NCBI RefSeq assembly: GCF_035083965.1
Contig: NC_089740.1
Location: forward strand, 6,941,552-7,005,551
Length of the DNA: 64,000 nucleotides
Direction of reading: 5' to 3'
Source: Branchiostoma lanceolatum
Taxonomy: Eukaryota; Chordata; Leptocardii; Amphioxiformes; Branchiostomatidae
Shown: positions 39,501 through 64,000 of the stretch, piece after piece
How the letters are laid out: every line of letters starts with the position of its first letter
Numbering within the stretch: the stretch's first letter is position 1
Program-made: the position numbers and the translations under genes
Notes under the pieces: model-generated
Databases searched by the model: none
What the model saw: only the letters and a program-made list of their open reading frames with translations
What the model was told of the DNA's origin: nothing

Positions 39501-39502
39501 AG
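18503..39502 (+). CDS. gene B, secreted multi-SEA mucin-like protein, 29 exons
   Basis: This is a predicted 2,638-residue secreted mucin. Exons: 18503-18596, 22635-23651, 23837-23946, 24537-24595, 24869-25632, 25835-25944, 26125-26183, 26664-27577, 27750-27859, 28204-28262, 28414-29144, 29304-29413, 29807-29865, 30250-31352, 32008-32114, 32433-32491, 32701-32864, 33138-34049, 34404-34510, 34819-34877, 34993-35156, 35442-35900, 36253-36362, 36737-36795, 37432-37619, 38118-38144, 38766-38878, 39114-39172, 39472-39502. All have GT-AG borders and the summed length is an exact multiple of three. The order is signal peptide, Thr/Pro repeat, then seven SEA domains (starting near residues 371, 682, 1043, 1343, 1767, 2181 and 2444) alternating with repeats, and a terminal half SEA near 2572-2638. 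Every full SEA keeps the G|SV autocleavage site. No membrane segment is present. Expected role: mucus or extracellular-matrix glycoprotein. AATAAA at 39621-39626 is the likely poly(A) signal. Exons are well supported; the transcription start is not. Confidence 0.85.
20797..21270. mobile_element. MITE-like element with about 30-bp TIRs
   Basis: AGGCATCCAGAGCATTTTAT and the bases after it (20797 onward) recur as a reverse complement ending near 21270, with one mismatch over about 30 bp. The flanks share TAA, a possible target-site duplication. The interior matches gene B intron sequence at 37195-37375, including CCATAGCCCC and GCTAATTGTGAT. There is no coding frame. Confidence 0.65.
21298..21495 (-). 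mobile_element. non-LTR retrotransposon fragment (3' end of RT ORF)
   Basis: The 61-codon minus-strand frame includes the motifs GRRGHRQRKRWEDDIREWID and ENREEW. This is the typical C-terminal tail seen after the reverse transcriptase in many animal LINE-type elements. Only the tail is present, so the copy is truncated and dead. Confidence 0.7.
21620..21790 (+). repeat. dispersed repeat, copy 2
   Basis: Homologous to 7740-7926 in opposite orientation. It keeps TTTAGATATACAGGAGTG and ATGTACCCTGGTGGAATTAT but diverges on both sides. Confidence 0.6.
22635..23651 (+). CDS. gene B exon 2, N-terminal mucin-type repeat region
   Basis: The exon encodes a short Ser/Thr/Gly/Ala lead, then 26 decapeptides of consensus NATTPMAPVT. 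It closes with a non-repeat end (VTTPTSAAAVANATTSGQGG). Nearly every unit has an N-A-T sequon for N-glycosylation plus three to four Thr for O-glycosylation. The exon is symmetrical (phase 1 at both ends). The long antisense open frame across it is a by-product of the stop-free 30-bp unit. Confidence 0.85.
22823..23602 (+). repeat. 26 x 30-bp coding minisatellite
   Basis: Exactly 26 in-register 30-bp units, of the type AATGCTACAACACCAATGGC followed by ACCTGTAACA. Variation is mostly single substitutions, with no length variation, so the reading frame is preserved. Confidence 0.9.
23837..25632 (+). CDS. gene B exons 3-5, SEA1 plus repeat
   Basis: Exon 23837-23946 encodes VLVSLSLTSETFRPALNNPS and the first SEA helix. 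Exon 24537-24595 encodes LHSTLKSTPGYISNKVTGF, and exon 24869-25632 starts RSGSVIADT. Together they give a complete SEA domain of about 115 residues whose cleavage motif G|SVI sits two residues into the third exon. The rest of that exon holds 16 NATTPMAPxT decapeptides. The last part, GQGG, matches the end of exon 2. Confidence 0.85.
25098..25583 (+). repeat. 16-unit 30-bp array with a 150-bp higher-order period
   Basis: Units follow NATTPMAP(A/L/V/I)T. Units 2-4 and 7-9 carry the same succession of variants (PLT, PAT, then NATMPMAPAT), showing a five-unit block was duplicated. The last unit is six bases longer. Confidence 0.8.
25835..27577 (+). CDS. gene B exons 6-8, SEA2 plus ENVT/DGVT repeat
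   Basis: The SEA exons (25835-25944, 26125-26183 and the start of 26664-27577) are nearly identical to SEA1, including VLVSLSLTSETFRPAL and RSGSVIADTSISYRSGGTAQ. This is a recent duplication. The repeat has been replaced: after three NAT units it changes to a 16-residue period alternating ENVTSPRP and DGVTTPRP. ENVT carries an N-glycosylation sequon; DGVT does not. Confidence 0.85.
27750..29144 (+). CDS. gene B exons 9-11, SEA3 plus repeat
   Basis: Exons 27750-27859 and 28204-28262 and the start of 28414-29144 encode a SEA domain (LDVALRLTNVPFTPSLNNPE, FDQIFANNPGYVKTDVKRF, then RQGSVIVDTEVV). The cleavage motif G|SVIV is closest to the classical GSVVV. The following repeat mixes ENVT, DGVT, DNVT and ENAT blocks separated by SPRP, TPRP or MARP, and ends in a Thr-rich tail. 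Confidence 0.85.
27905..28120 (+). repeat. dispersed intronic repeat, copy 1
   Basis: This intron segment resembles 39960-40165, sharing a TTTGTTTGTA-rich stretch, a GCATAACTCAAAAAGC-like block and a GGGCCCCTGGCGGCTTTT-like block. It matches 31585-31840 in reverse orientation. It is interspersed, non-coding repeat DNA. Confidence 0.5.
29304..31352 (+). CDS. gene B exons 12-14, SEA4 plus long repeat
   Basis: Exons 29304-29413, 29807-29865 and the start of 30250-31352 form SEA4. The second exon (FDLLLINVNGYIKTIVTRF) lost the acidic/Pro loop seen in the other copies but kept length and phase. The cleavage motif is RQGSVIADTE. The repeat begins with ENVT/MARQ blocks, then changes to about six copies of a 23-residue unit, roughly RPDVTTPRAPRPNV followed by TSPENVTMA, with two sequons per unit. 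Confidence 0.85.
29990..30120 (-). repeat. tRNA-derived SINE-like fragment
   Basis: The minus strand contains a perfect Pol III B box, GGTTCGAATCCCGGC (30061-30075), and a weak A-box candidate upstream (TAGTACCTAGC). An unrelated tail follows. It lies in the intron between exons 13 and 14 of gene B. Confidence 0.4.
31570..31945 (-). repeat. dispersed intronic repeat, inverted copy
   Basis: Contains TTCCAGAGGAAGCTGCTAGG, then a GGGCCC block twice, a CAGA/CAAA simple stretch and the arms ATCTCCATTTTTCATGGAGAT. It is related to the copies at 27905-28120 and 39960-40165 in opposite orientation. Confidence 0.5.
32008..32864 (+). CDS. gene B exons 15-17, SEA5
   Basis: Exons 32008-32114 (107 nt), 32433-32491 (59 nt) and 32701-32864 (164 nt) encode a SEA domain: LALTLSGETWRSSLSNSSSA, LQTELGSTPGYVRSEVTGF, REGSVIADTNVYYTSSGG. 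Here the third exon ends just after the domain (DPTSLDYLS), and the repeat occupies its own exon, unlike units 1-4. Confidence 0.85.
33138..34049 (+). CDS. gene B exon 18, NATTPEVT repeat
   Basis: Nine 23-residue units (33242-33862), consensus NATTPEVTRPDMATRENAT plus SPRP, with two N-glycosylation sequons each, followed by two degenerate units. The basic and acidic residues (R, E, D) make it more charged than the N-terminal repeats. The 3' end, ending in TATE, matches the end of exon 14, so the repeat tails also duplicate. Confidence 0.85.
33242..33862 (+). repeat. 9 x 69-bp coding tandem repeat
   Basis: Nine in-register 69-bp units with only substitutions between copies. The antisense strand is also stop-free, which explains the long minus-strand open frame here. 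Confidence 0.9.
34404..35156 (+). CDS. gene B exons 19-21, SEA6 (near-copy of SEA5)
   Basis: Exons 34404-34510, 34819-34877 and 34993-35156 have the same lengths as the SEA5 exons and nearly the same protein (SGETWRSSLSNSSSADFQNL, RQGSVIADANVYYTSSGGSS). Flanking intron sequence is also similar, for example the block containing CCCCCCGTCTCG after each third exon. The cleavage motif is intact. Confidence 0.85.
35442..35900 (+). CDS. gene B exon 22, TPGATQPGM repeat
   Basis: About 14 nine-residue units (27 bp) alternating TPGATQPGM and TPGVSQPVA, then a Ser/Thr/Ala tail. It has no Asn sequons at all, unlike the other repeat exons, so it would carry only O-glycans. Phase 1 at both ends. Confidence 0.85.
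36253..38144 (+). CDS. gene B exons 23-26, SEA7 and micro-exon
   Basis: Exons 36253-36362, 36737-36795 and 37432-37619 encode the most divergent full SEA (KLSVSFAMPSQTYIPALADS, ITLILISTPGFTSVIVLRF, RQGSVIADTEVQLDEPSGGG). No long repeat follows. Instead a 27-nt micro-exon (38118-38144) encodes STTPSPTDA as a short linker to the terminal half SEA. All splice sites and phases fit. Confidence 0.8.
37195..37375 (+). repeat. copy of the 20797-21270 element interior
   Basis: Matches the interior of the 20.8-21.3 kb element (CCATAGCCCC, CCATCAAAAC-like and GCTAATTGTGAT blocks) inside a gene B intron. Confidence 0.55.
38766..39502 (+). CDS. gene B exons 27-29, terminal half-SEA
   Basis: Exon 38766-38878 encodes TAFISFVLDTDVGADALDPT then CPSYDELTREIEQN, and exon 39114-39172 encodes LDALFAHIGGYKSAKVVSR. 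These match SEA exons 1 and 2 in length (113 and 59 nt) and phase. The third exon (39472-39502) gives only NVDPDNNVF and a stop, where other units have QGSVIADT. The protein therefore ends at the cleavage position with no second half and no membrane anchor. The cysteine in DPTCPSYD is shared with gene C. Confidence 0.85.
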
Positions 39503-39620
39503 ACAATGCGTCCACGGATGTTTTTGTCTTGATTTTTTTATCGTAGTTAGACCGAAATTATATTTCACTTGATCTTTAATATCTAGCATATCCAATCTAA
39601 TGTTGGGTTTCTGAAATATC

Positions 39621-39626
39621 AATAAA
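39621..39626 (+). terminator. poly(A) signal of gene B
   Basis: AATAAA lies 119 bases after the gene B stop codon. A second AATAAA is present near 39868. Confidence 0.6.
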
Positions 39627-39959
39627 GCGTAAAGGAAAAGAAATGTAGGGGCACTTTTGTAATGAAAAAATTTCTGCTACGCAAATTTAATGTAATAGAA
39701 TGATATTAGTCAACTTCTGACAACTTCATTACTGGTGTATTATTTCTTGGTCTTGGGAAGTATGGACTGTCACAAGGTGATGATATCCATTTATACTTGT
39801 AATATTGTCAAAAATAAGTCTATATCAGGATTATGAAAAATCATTGGTGACTGTCGTCTCTACTCAATAAAATAGACCTACAACAACCAACAGATATTGT
39901 CATGTTTGGTTATCTTTGCGCCATGCATTTCTAGACTTATATTGAGCTGTTACATTGAT

Positions 39960-40165
39960 AATTTTGGTTATAACCGTCGCCAAAAAGGCTATGATTTCGT
40001 TAACATTTGTTTGTATGTATGTTTATATGTATGTATGCATGTGGTCTAGCAACATAACTTAAGTAGCTTTAGATGAATTATCATTAAACGTGGTAAGTAA
40101 TTAGCTCCTGTCCTGCCAAAAAAACTATTACATTTTGGGCCCTCTGGCGGCTTTTTCTGGTGGAA
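39960..40165 (+). repeat. dispersed intergenic repeat, copy 2
   Basis: Shares the TTTGTTTGTATG stretch, a GCAACATAACTTAAGTAGCT-like block and GGGCCCTCTGGCGGCTTTTT with 27905-28120. Confidence 0.5.
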
Positions 40166-40450
40166 TGTTTACAGCATTGTATTGGCAAATATTCACCAAT
40201 AAAATGAATTGGCAAATATTCACCAATGAACAAAGCAATAGTACAGATTTCTTTGATCGAATTAGGGTAAATGTGTCATAGCTCACTGGCACACAAGACT
40301 CATCGGTGTGTTTAATACGATAATTATGACCCCTCTTCATAATTATCGGGGTATCCCTTAGGGTACATAATATTTAAGGGTCACCAGGTTTTGACATCGT
40401 AATTATTCCCTAGGGGTATGAACCAAGACGAAATGTTATTGGTTGAAGAA

Positions 40451-40580
40451 TCACGTGATTGGCGGTTATTTTTAGCGCCCTATATAAGCCGGAGAACCTG
40501 GAAGACGGGTTGTCATAGGCGGCAAACTCTCTTGGGAGTTGGACGGTGCTCGACACGGGGGGAGGGGGAAACCCGCCTAT
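40451..40580 (+). promoter_or_regulatory. orphan core promoter and downstream hairpin
   Basis: TCACGTGATTGG (40451-40462) combines an E-box with a CCAAT-type box, and TATATAAG follows at 40481-40488. About 27 bases beyond the TATA box a potential stem begins: ATAGGCGG (40515-40522) pairs with CCGCCTAT (40573-40580), with an inner AACTC/GAGTT hairpin. No long open frame follows. It may drive a non-coding RNA or be a transposon promoter. Confidence 0.4.
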
Positions 40581-42088
40581 AAAATATAAGTTAAATCAAC
40601 TGTAAAATGTCACTGGGTGTCACCTGTAACTTTACATACGCACAGATTGTCTGTCAGTTTTTCAAGGTCATCTCAAGGATAGGCCACATAACTTTACTAC
40701 CAACAAAAATTAGAGTTGTTTGTCGTTAAGTAGCCTTTTTTGATTATCAATAAAACGATAATTTCTATAGAGTTATGATCACTATGATTAAGGGGGTATT
40801 GTATGATTTTTCTTTGCTACGTGTGAAAAATATCGCGGTTATTCACAGGTCAATAAAAGCATAGAAAAGTTATATTGGCCAACTACTCTCCCGCCATGTT
40901 TCATCGCATTGATTTGTGGGTAAGTGACCTCTGCCCAAATGGGAAACTGTAGTGTCGAAACTGGAAAGGAATTGTATTAAGTTGAACTACGTGTTTATAA
41001 AAAAGCACGACCATAAAACCAAAAGAATCATAATAACATGAAAGCAATGGCGTATCTGTTTTCTTCAAACTCATTACTTTCTCAAGTTGATTTTCTACCC
41101 CCCCCTCCCACTTGTTGATTAAAACCAAACGTGCGCTGTTGTGGGCGAGTCGGGGACAGTCCTTTGGAATACTAGTAACCCGCTACCGAGCACCATCTAG
41201 CGACTTGTCTGATATTGCAAGAAATGTGTCCACCAAGAAAGCACATTGAAAAACAATGTATCTGTTAAGCGTTGTCAGCAATTAGCATCAACCCTTTCTC
41301 GTGTGCTCTCTTAACAACTAGATATCTTAAGTCAATGCTCACAACTGAAAAGGTGGGAAGGGAATTGTATTTGCAAACAAGAAGGAAAAGAAAGAAACAA
41401 TGGAAGACAAAATAAGGAAAGCAGTGGCCGCCCATGTCATCTTTCATATTCATGTATCGATGAAGGATGGGTTATAAATGTATGGTAAACACAATATTAT
41501 CACCACACGTGGTGCATACGGGTGTCCATGGTAACATTCAGACGTCATGAGAACGGTTCTATTTTTGGGTCAGGGCCACGACCCCAATGTGTAAAACACA
41601 GCTTGTCATTGTCTACTACAAAATATAAAATGGCCTAGAGATTCTTAGCCTGGAGCCTGGACTTTTGTCAGGGCCTCCACATACACCCGGGCCAACATAT
41701 CCCAGAGACAATTTCAGTCTCTCTGAATAAGACCCTTTAGCTACTAGAACTGTTAAATGTTTCTCACGAACAAAATATCACCGAGGTGGGGTAGCTAGCT
41801 AGGCGGGGATAGAAGCTCACAGTGCCGATGAAACCCAGCCTACAGCCCTGACAGAGATTGATGACCAGGTTACCAGCTTGTCGCGGCACCTGGACTGACC
41901 GGCCGTGGAGACTCCCCAAGTGGTAATCATAACGTCATATTGATATTGCATTGACGCCAGCCACAGTGGCAAAAGGAGAGAGTTCTGAGTCACAGAAAGT
42001 GTTGTCAAGAGTTGCTGCTGCAGTAGAAGCCGTGGACAACGTATGTCAATATCACAGAAACAAGGAACGGCTCACTTTGGGGTACAAA

Positions 42089-44819
42089 ATGTCTAGACTC
42101 TTTGGACTACTGCTCTTGTTTATAACAAGCCACATACATCTTGCAGGTAAGCATATTTTGTGAATTTTCTGTATGCAACAGTGCTAGGAACTCGTCCTTT
42201 GTTGTATGACAGTATGGTACTGTAACTTATTTTGTGCGTCTCCGGCGAGGAGTTCCAACAGTAAACGGGTCATATGATAAAAAGGTCACAATCTTCTCCG
42301 CTAACCTCTTCTTAGAGAGTAAGTGACTTAGCCACTCGTCCGAGTTGTAATAAAACAAAATGGATGTAGAAATATCCTGCTAAGCACTTCAAACAATGAC
42401 CATTCCTTCAGGGGCCAAGGATGTTTACGTCTCATTCATGGTGGATGCTGAAGTGGGGCCGGACGGTTTGGACCCGACATGTCCGTCGTACGATGACCTC
42501 ACAGCAGAGGTGGAGAGAAATGTGAGTTTGTGTCGCACAATCTCAAAAACGCGGCATAGTGTACATCTGTTTACCTCACCACCTCTGTACTTACACCTGT
42601 AAGTTAAGCTGTATAAGGGAGTCAAATATGGGACCAATGGCTTAATGTCCCATTTTCAAAGCCTTGTCAAACAGCACGAAAATCAATCGGTCGACCAGTC
42701 TGCGTGCTCTAAATTAAATGCCATTTTCGACAGTAATGCGCCAAGTGTTCTCTCGATCTATGTGGGGATTTTGAGGGATCGAACGGTGCTCAAAGGTTAT
42801 CGAACGTTATTTTCAGGCGAAAAATACGCTCGACTCTCTTTTTTTAATTGGGTGACTTTCTGGTGGTCAATGACCGAGGGAAGCTAGACGACTGTGTGAC
42901 AGTGGCTTAAAAACTACATTATGTAACCCCCAAAATAGAGACTTTCTTCTAAGCTTAGGGGTTTCTCTTTTCGAATTTATCAGCCCAACGTCTATTATGG
43001 TAACCTAAAACTCAAAGGGCGTCAAACTTGACGTCAAGCATGCAAACATTATCTGTGATCATCGGCTTTCTTGGCGAAATCTGTACGTGTCTGTCTCATG
43101 GTGAACTAATGTGATAATTGGTGCCTAGGGCACTGTATAAATCTTTGACATAAACAGTGAGGCAGAGTTGCCCGGTCAGTAATCGTAAAGTTATCTCAGG
43201 ACAAACATCAGAAACGCTGACAAAACCCAAGAACCCTTGGTTACTGTTGTGTATGATTCTATTCTTCTATCTGTATAAAACTTTCCCATTTTTGTAGAAC
43301 GTCTGTCGTGAGAACTAAGCATACAAGGCTGAACGCTTCAGGGGAAGTCACATTATGTCAAAACACGGTTGTCAAGTGAATGCACAAGAACAAAAGATAA
43401 CCCAGTCAAGTAACCTTCTAGCACCGAGGTTATCTTCTTAGCCTTGTTTCGTCACTATTTTGTGTCACATAGTTGACAAAAACTAACATTTCAATCATTA
43501 GAATCCCGTTATGTAATGTCTATTCATGAATACGATCCGAGGAAGCTAAGTTAAGGGCCTGACCCCAATAACTTTTGAATTCTCCTGCGTAATAACCGGG
43601 CGTGGTTTCCTCTGAGATTAGTAATGGTGCGTTGATGAAAGGGTATCTAATTGTTTGTAATAAGCATTCTTACTAGGGTAAAGTATAAGTCGGTTGTCAA
43701 ATCGCTTTCTCTTTACTATGTCATAATGAATTTCTCGTTCATTTCTAAGTAACACTACACAGTAACAATACTTCCCAAGATCAAAAAAGAAAGCACCATA
43801 ATACCGAGATTGCAAAGAAAACGTCGTTAGAAGTCATGTGGTAATGTACCAAATGAGACTTGATGGTTACTGTAACGAATGTGAATTACTGTCTTCAATT
43901 ACTGAATGCCTATTACGTCTGTGATGGAGCTAAGTAAAGGGCAGTCTGACCGACAGTCATTCTACAGATGATAATGCATTTAAGAAGGCACTAATGGGTG
44001 TACAAAGACTAGTAGACAGACAGTTTCTACAGGGAAATGTTAATAATACAGACATATTCTGAATGTACAATTACCCTTTTTTCTAACATCGCAGCATAAC
44101 TCACATTCTTGTTAAATGTCTCCTACAACCTGATTGTTCACCAGTACACGCAAACCATTGTTCCCTTCTCACCTTGGCCTAGATTTAGATTTGTGTATTC
44201 TGCTTAGCATAGTAGCTTGTCTGTTTTTGTTATAAAACTGACAGACACTTTGTCTTTGCAGATAGACAAGTCATTCTCTAACATAGAGGGCTATCAGTCA
44301 GCAAATGTCGTCTCAAGGAGGTGAGTTAAGAAAAAACGTCGTGTGTCAAAGCTAAATATAGCTAGATGTAGATAAAATGGCTACTTACAGTTGCACAGAC
44401 GTTTCAGTCGCCATTTTCCATTTTTCTTCAGTGTTATGCAAATGCGAAATAACAAAGCTACTAGTATTATGTTTTCTAGTCAATCTGATCATATAATGTA
44501 CTTGAGTGGTATAGCGTCGATTTAAAGTTGGTTGCAGATTAACATTTCCCTTCATTGTAAACCATAGATGATGCATCTGTGTCTTCAAAACTTTTTTAAA
44601 ATACCTATTCACAGATTTGGCATGATGTGGCCTTCAAGGTTGACTGCTTTTGGTGTTGGAAAGTGTATAGTCCTATAACAGCTTTTGCGATCACCCCCCC
44701 TCAAGAAAACAGTAAAAGTTCCGCCAGTGTCTATTGATTTCATAGTAAGGCTGGTCTTATAACGTTTTGTCCTGTTCCTCTTTTACAGAGCCGTCGAGCA
44801 GGAAGACAATCTGAACTGA
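42089..44819 (+). CDS. gene C, small secreted half-SEA protein
   Basis: Four exons, 42089-42146, 42412-42521, 44262-44320 and 44789-44819, join to 86 codons (85 residues). Exon 1 is a signal peptide (MSRLFGLLLLFITSHIHLA). Exon 2 (110 nt) encodes KDVYVSFMVDAEVGPDGLD then PTCPSYDDLTAEVERN. Exon 3 (59 nt) encodes IDKSFSNIEGYQSANVVSR. Exon 4 gives AVEQEDNLN and stop. Exon lengths, phases and sequence match the terminal half SEA of gene B (shared SF, DPTCPSYD, GY, VVSRR). The mature protein is about 66 residues: only the N-terminal half of a SEA domain, with one cysteine and an acidic tail. No second half, repeat or anchor follows. Function is unknown; it may pair with another half SEA or form a disulfide dimer. 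Poly(A) signals lie near 45111 and 45125. Confidence 0.8.
42522..44261 (+). other. gene C intron 2 (1.7 kb)
   Basis: No exon of SEA type or other domain is visible on either strand. Short open frames at 42645-42887 and 43618-43815 look like chance. Confidence 0.5.
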
Positions 44820-45110
44820 AGGCAATTTGAATTGAAGGCAATTTTTAGGATGCCTTTTAAAGGCATCAACTGAAACCAACTGTTGTCACTCTCGTTCAGA
44901 AATCAATTACGTATTGTCTGTGTTCCAACATTGATGCTGATCTTCTGTGTGTTTTATTCTAATCCCCCTTTGTGAGATTACTTTTGCAATACACTTATTC
45001 TATTAGTTCACCATGCATCTAATGCATTTTTAAAGATACTCGTTGCAGTCAAATGAAGTTTTGCATATGTAAGCCTGTTGTCTAATCAAATCTGTGTCAG
45101 AGGTGCAACG

Positions 45111-45130
45111 AATAAACGAATTTTAATAAA
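45111..45130 (+). terminator. poly(A) signals of gene C
   Basis: AATAAA occurs at 45111-45116 and again at 45125-45130, about 290 bases after the gene C stop. Confidence 0.55.
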
Positions 45131-45329
45131 AAAAGGTGTATGTACACTTTCAATGGCTTTCATTATTATTATTATTATTCATTCGTTCATTTATTTAGTA
45201 AAGTGTACATATAGTATGGATCATTTCATATAATACATGTACAAGGGAGCGATTAAAGTACATGAAATACGCTATCGAGTGCGGCGGATCAAATGATGAA
45301 ACAAAAATTCTGAGAGCCGGATGCATATT

Positions 45330-45335
45330 TTTATT
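45330..45335 (-). terminator. candidate poly(A) signal of gene D
   Basis: TTTATT on the plus strand reads AATAAA on the minus strand, about 460 bases after the gene D stop. Another lies near 45190. The gene C and gene D transcripts converge here and may nearly overlap. Confidence 0.4.
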
Positions 45336-45791
45336 TAGTGTTTGGCATTTCTTCTTCTTCTAGCTAACATGAAATAAACACTTTAAATTGCGGCTTATAG
45401 CTTGTAAACAATGCAGTAACTGTAAGTTGAAAACTAATAGACTAACTAATAGATTAACTAATAAGAATAATGTGCATATGGCTTTGGCTATTGTATAATC
45501 AAATGCATTGATTCATGAATTTTGACAACATGGTTCAATTAGCTATTAGTCCAAAACTGTAAATCGTTTCGATAAAATGTAGCATGGACATTGATGTCTT
45601 AAGTAGAGCTAAAAATATAAATGGTGCAGAATTAAACACCAACTTTCATTTTACGTAAAGTAAGGCATTACCAATGTAAATGCAAATACCTGTACACGAT
45701 TGATATCTACGTTTTTATCTTAATATGCAATCCCTGTACAATATTACTTGGAACGTTATATATTTCAAATTATTGTCCCGTTCAGTTCAGT

Positions 45792-63898
<18,107 letters not shown>

Positions 63899-64000
63899 CT
63901 GTGAACAGGGATGGAAAGGTGGGTTACTATCTTTTTATTACATGAACAAAGCGGACATGGGATAAACCTTTGAACCTAGATTTTAGATATCGGTCACTGG

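Larger units (their letters stand above)
39627..42088. other. intergenic region between genes B and C
   Basis: Contains a dispersed repeat (39960-40165), an isolated TATA promoter with a hairpin downstream (40440-40580) and no supported coding exon. The segment just before 42089 probably contains the gene C promoter, but I see no TATA box. Confidence 0.45.

Overview
This is animal nuclear DNA: intron-rich, moderately AT-rich, with GT-AG introns and many small transposon remnants. The genes are mosaics of extracellular domains (SEA, Frizzled cysteine-rich domain, MAM, LDLR class A, C-type lectin-like) joined by phase-1 introns. That style, and repeats resembling known cephalochordate ones, suggest amphioxus (Branchiostoma). 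The species assignment is inference. All exons were called by eye from splice signals, reading-frame continuity and domain patterns.

Layout. (1) 1-15.5 kb is gene-poor, minus strand, with a tentative small gene A (exons at 14820-14893, 12971-13087, 5689-5803, 4231-4289) among MITEs and dispersed repeats. (2) 18503-39502, plus strand: gene B, 29 exons, 2,638 residues, a secreted mucin with seven SEA domains alternating with Thr/Pro/Asn-rich tandem repeats. It ends in half a SEA domain. (3) 42089-44819, plus strand: gene C, four exons, 85 residues: a signal peptide plus the same half SEA domain and nothing else. (4) 63898 down to 45792, minus strand: gene D, 41 exons and 2,248 codons inside the window, with its 5' part off the right edge. 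Its order is Fz(partial)-LDLa-Fz-MAM-Fz-Fz-linker-Fz-Fz-LDLa-Fz-MAM-Fz-Fz-mucin repeat-SEA-SEA-CTLD-CTLD-half SEA.

The shared and most unusual feature is the C-terminus. Genes B, C and D all stop exactly where a SEA domain would begin its autocleavage motif (G|SV). Each replaces the second half of the domain with a 9-13 residue, mostly acidic tail. The three genes use the same exon pair (about 110-119 nt, then 59 nt). They form a local convergent cluster: B and C point right, D points left, and the 3' ends of C and D lie within 1 kb. The likely setting is secreted mucus or extracellular matrix, because no transmembrane segment was found at any C-terminus. A role for the half-SEA modules in pairing with cleaved SEA halves is a hypothesis only.
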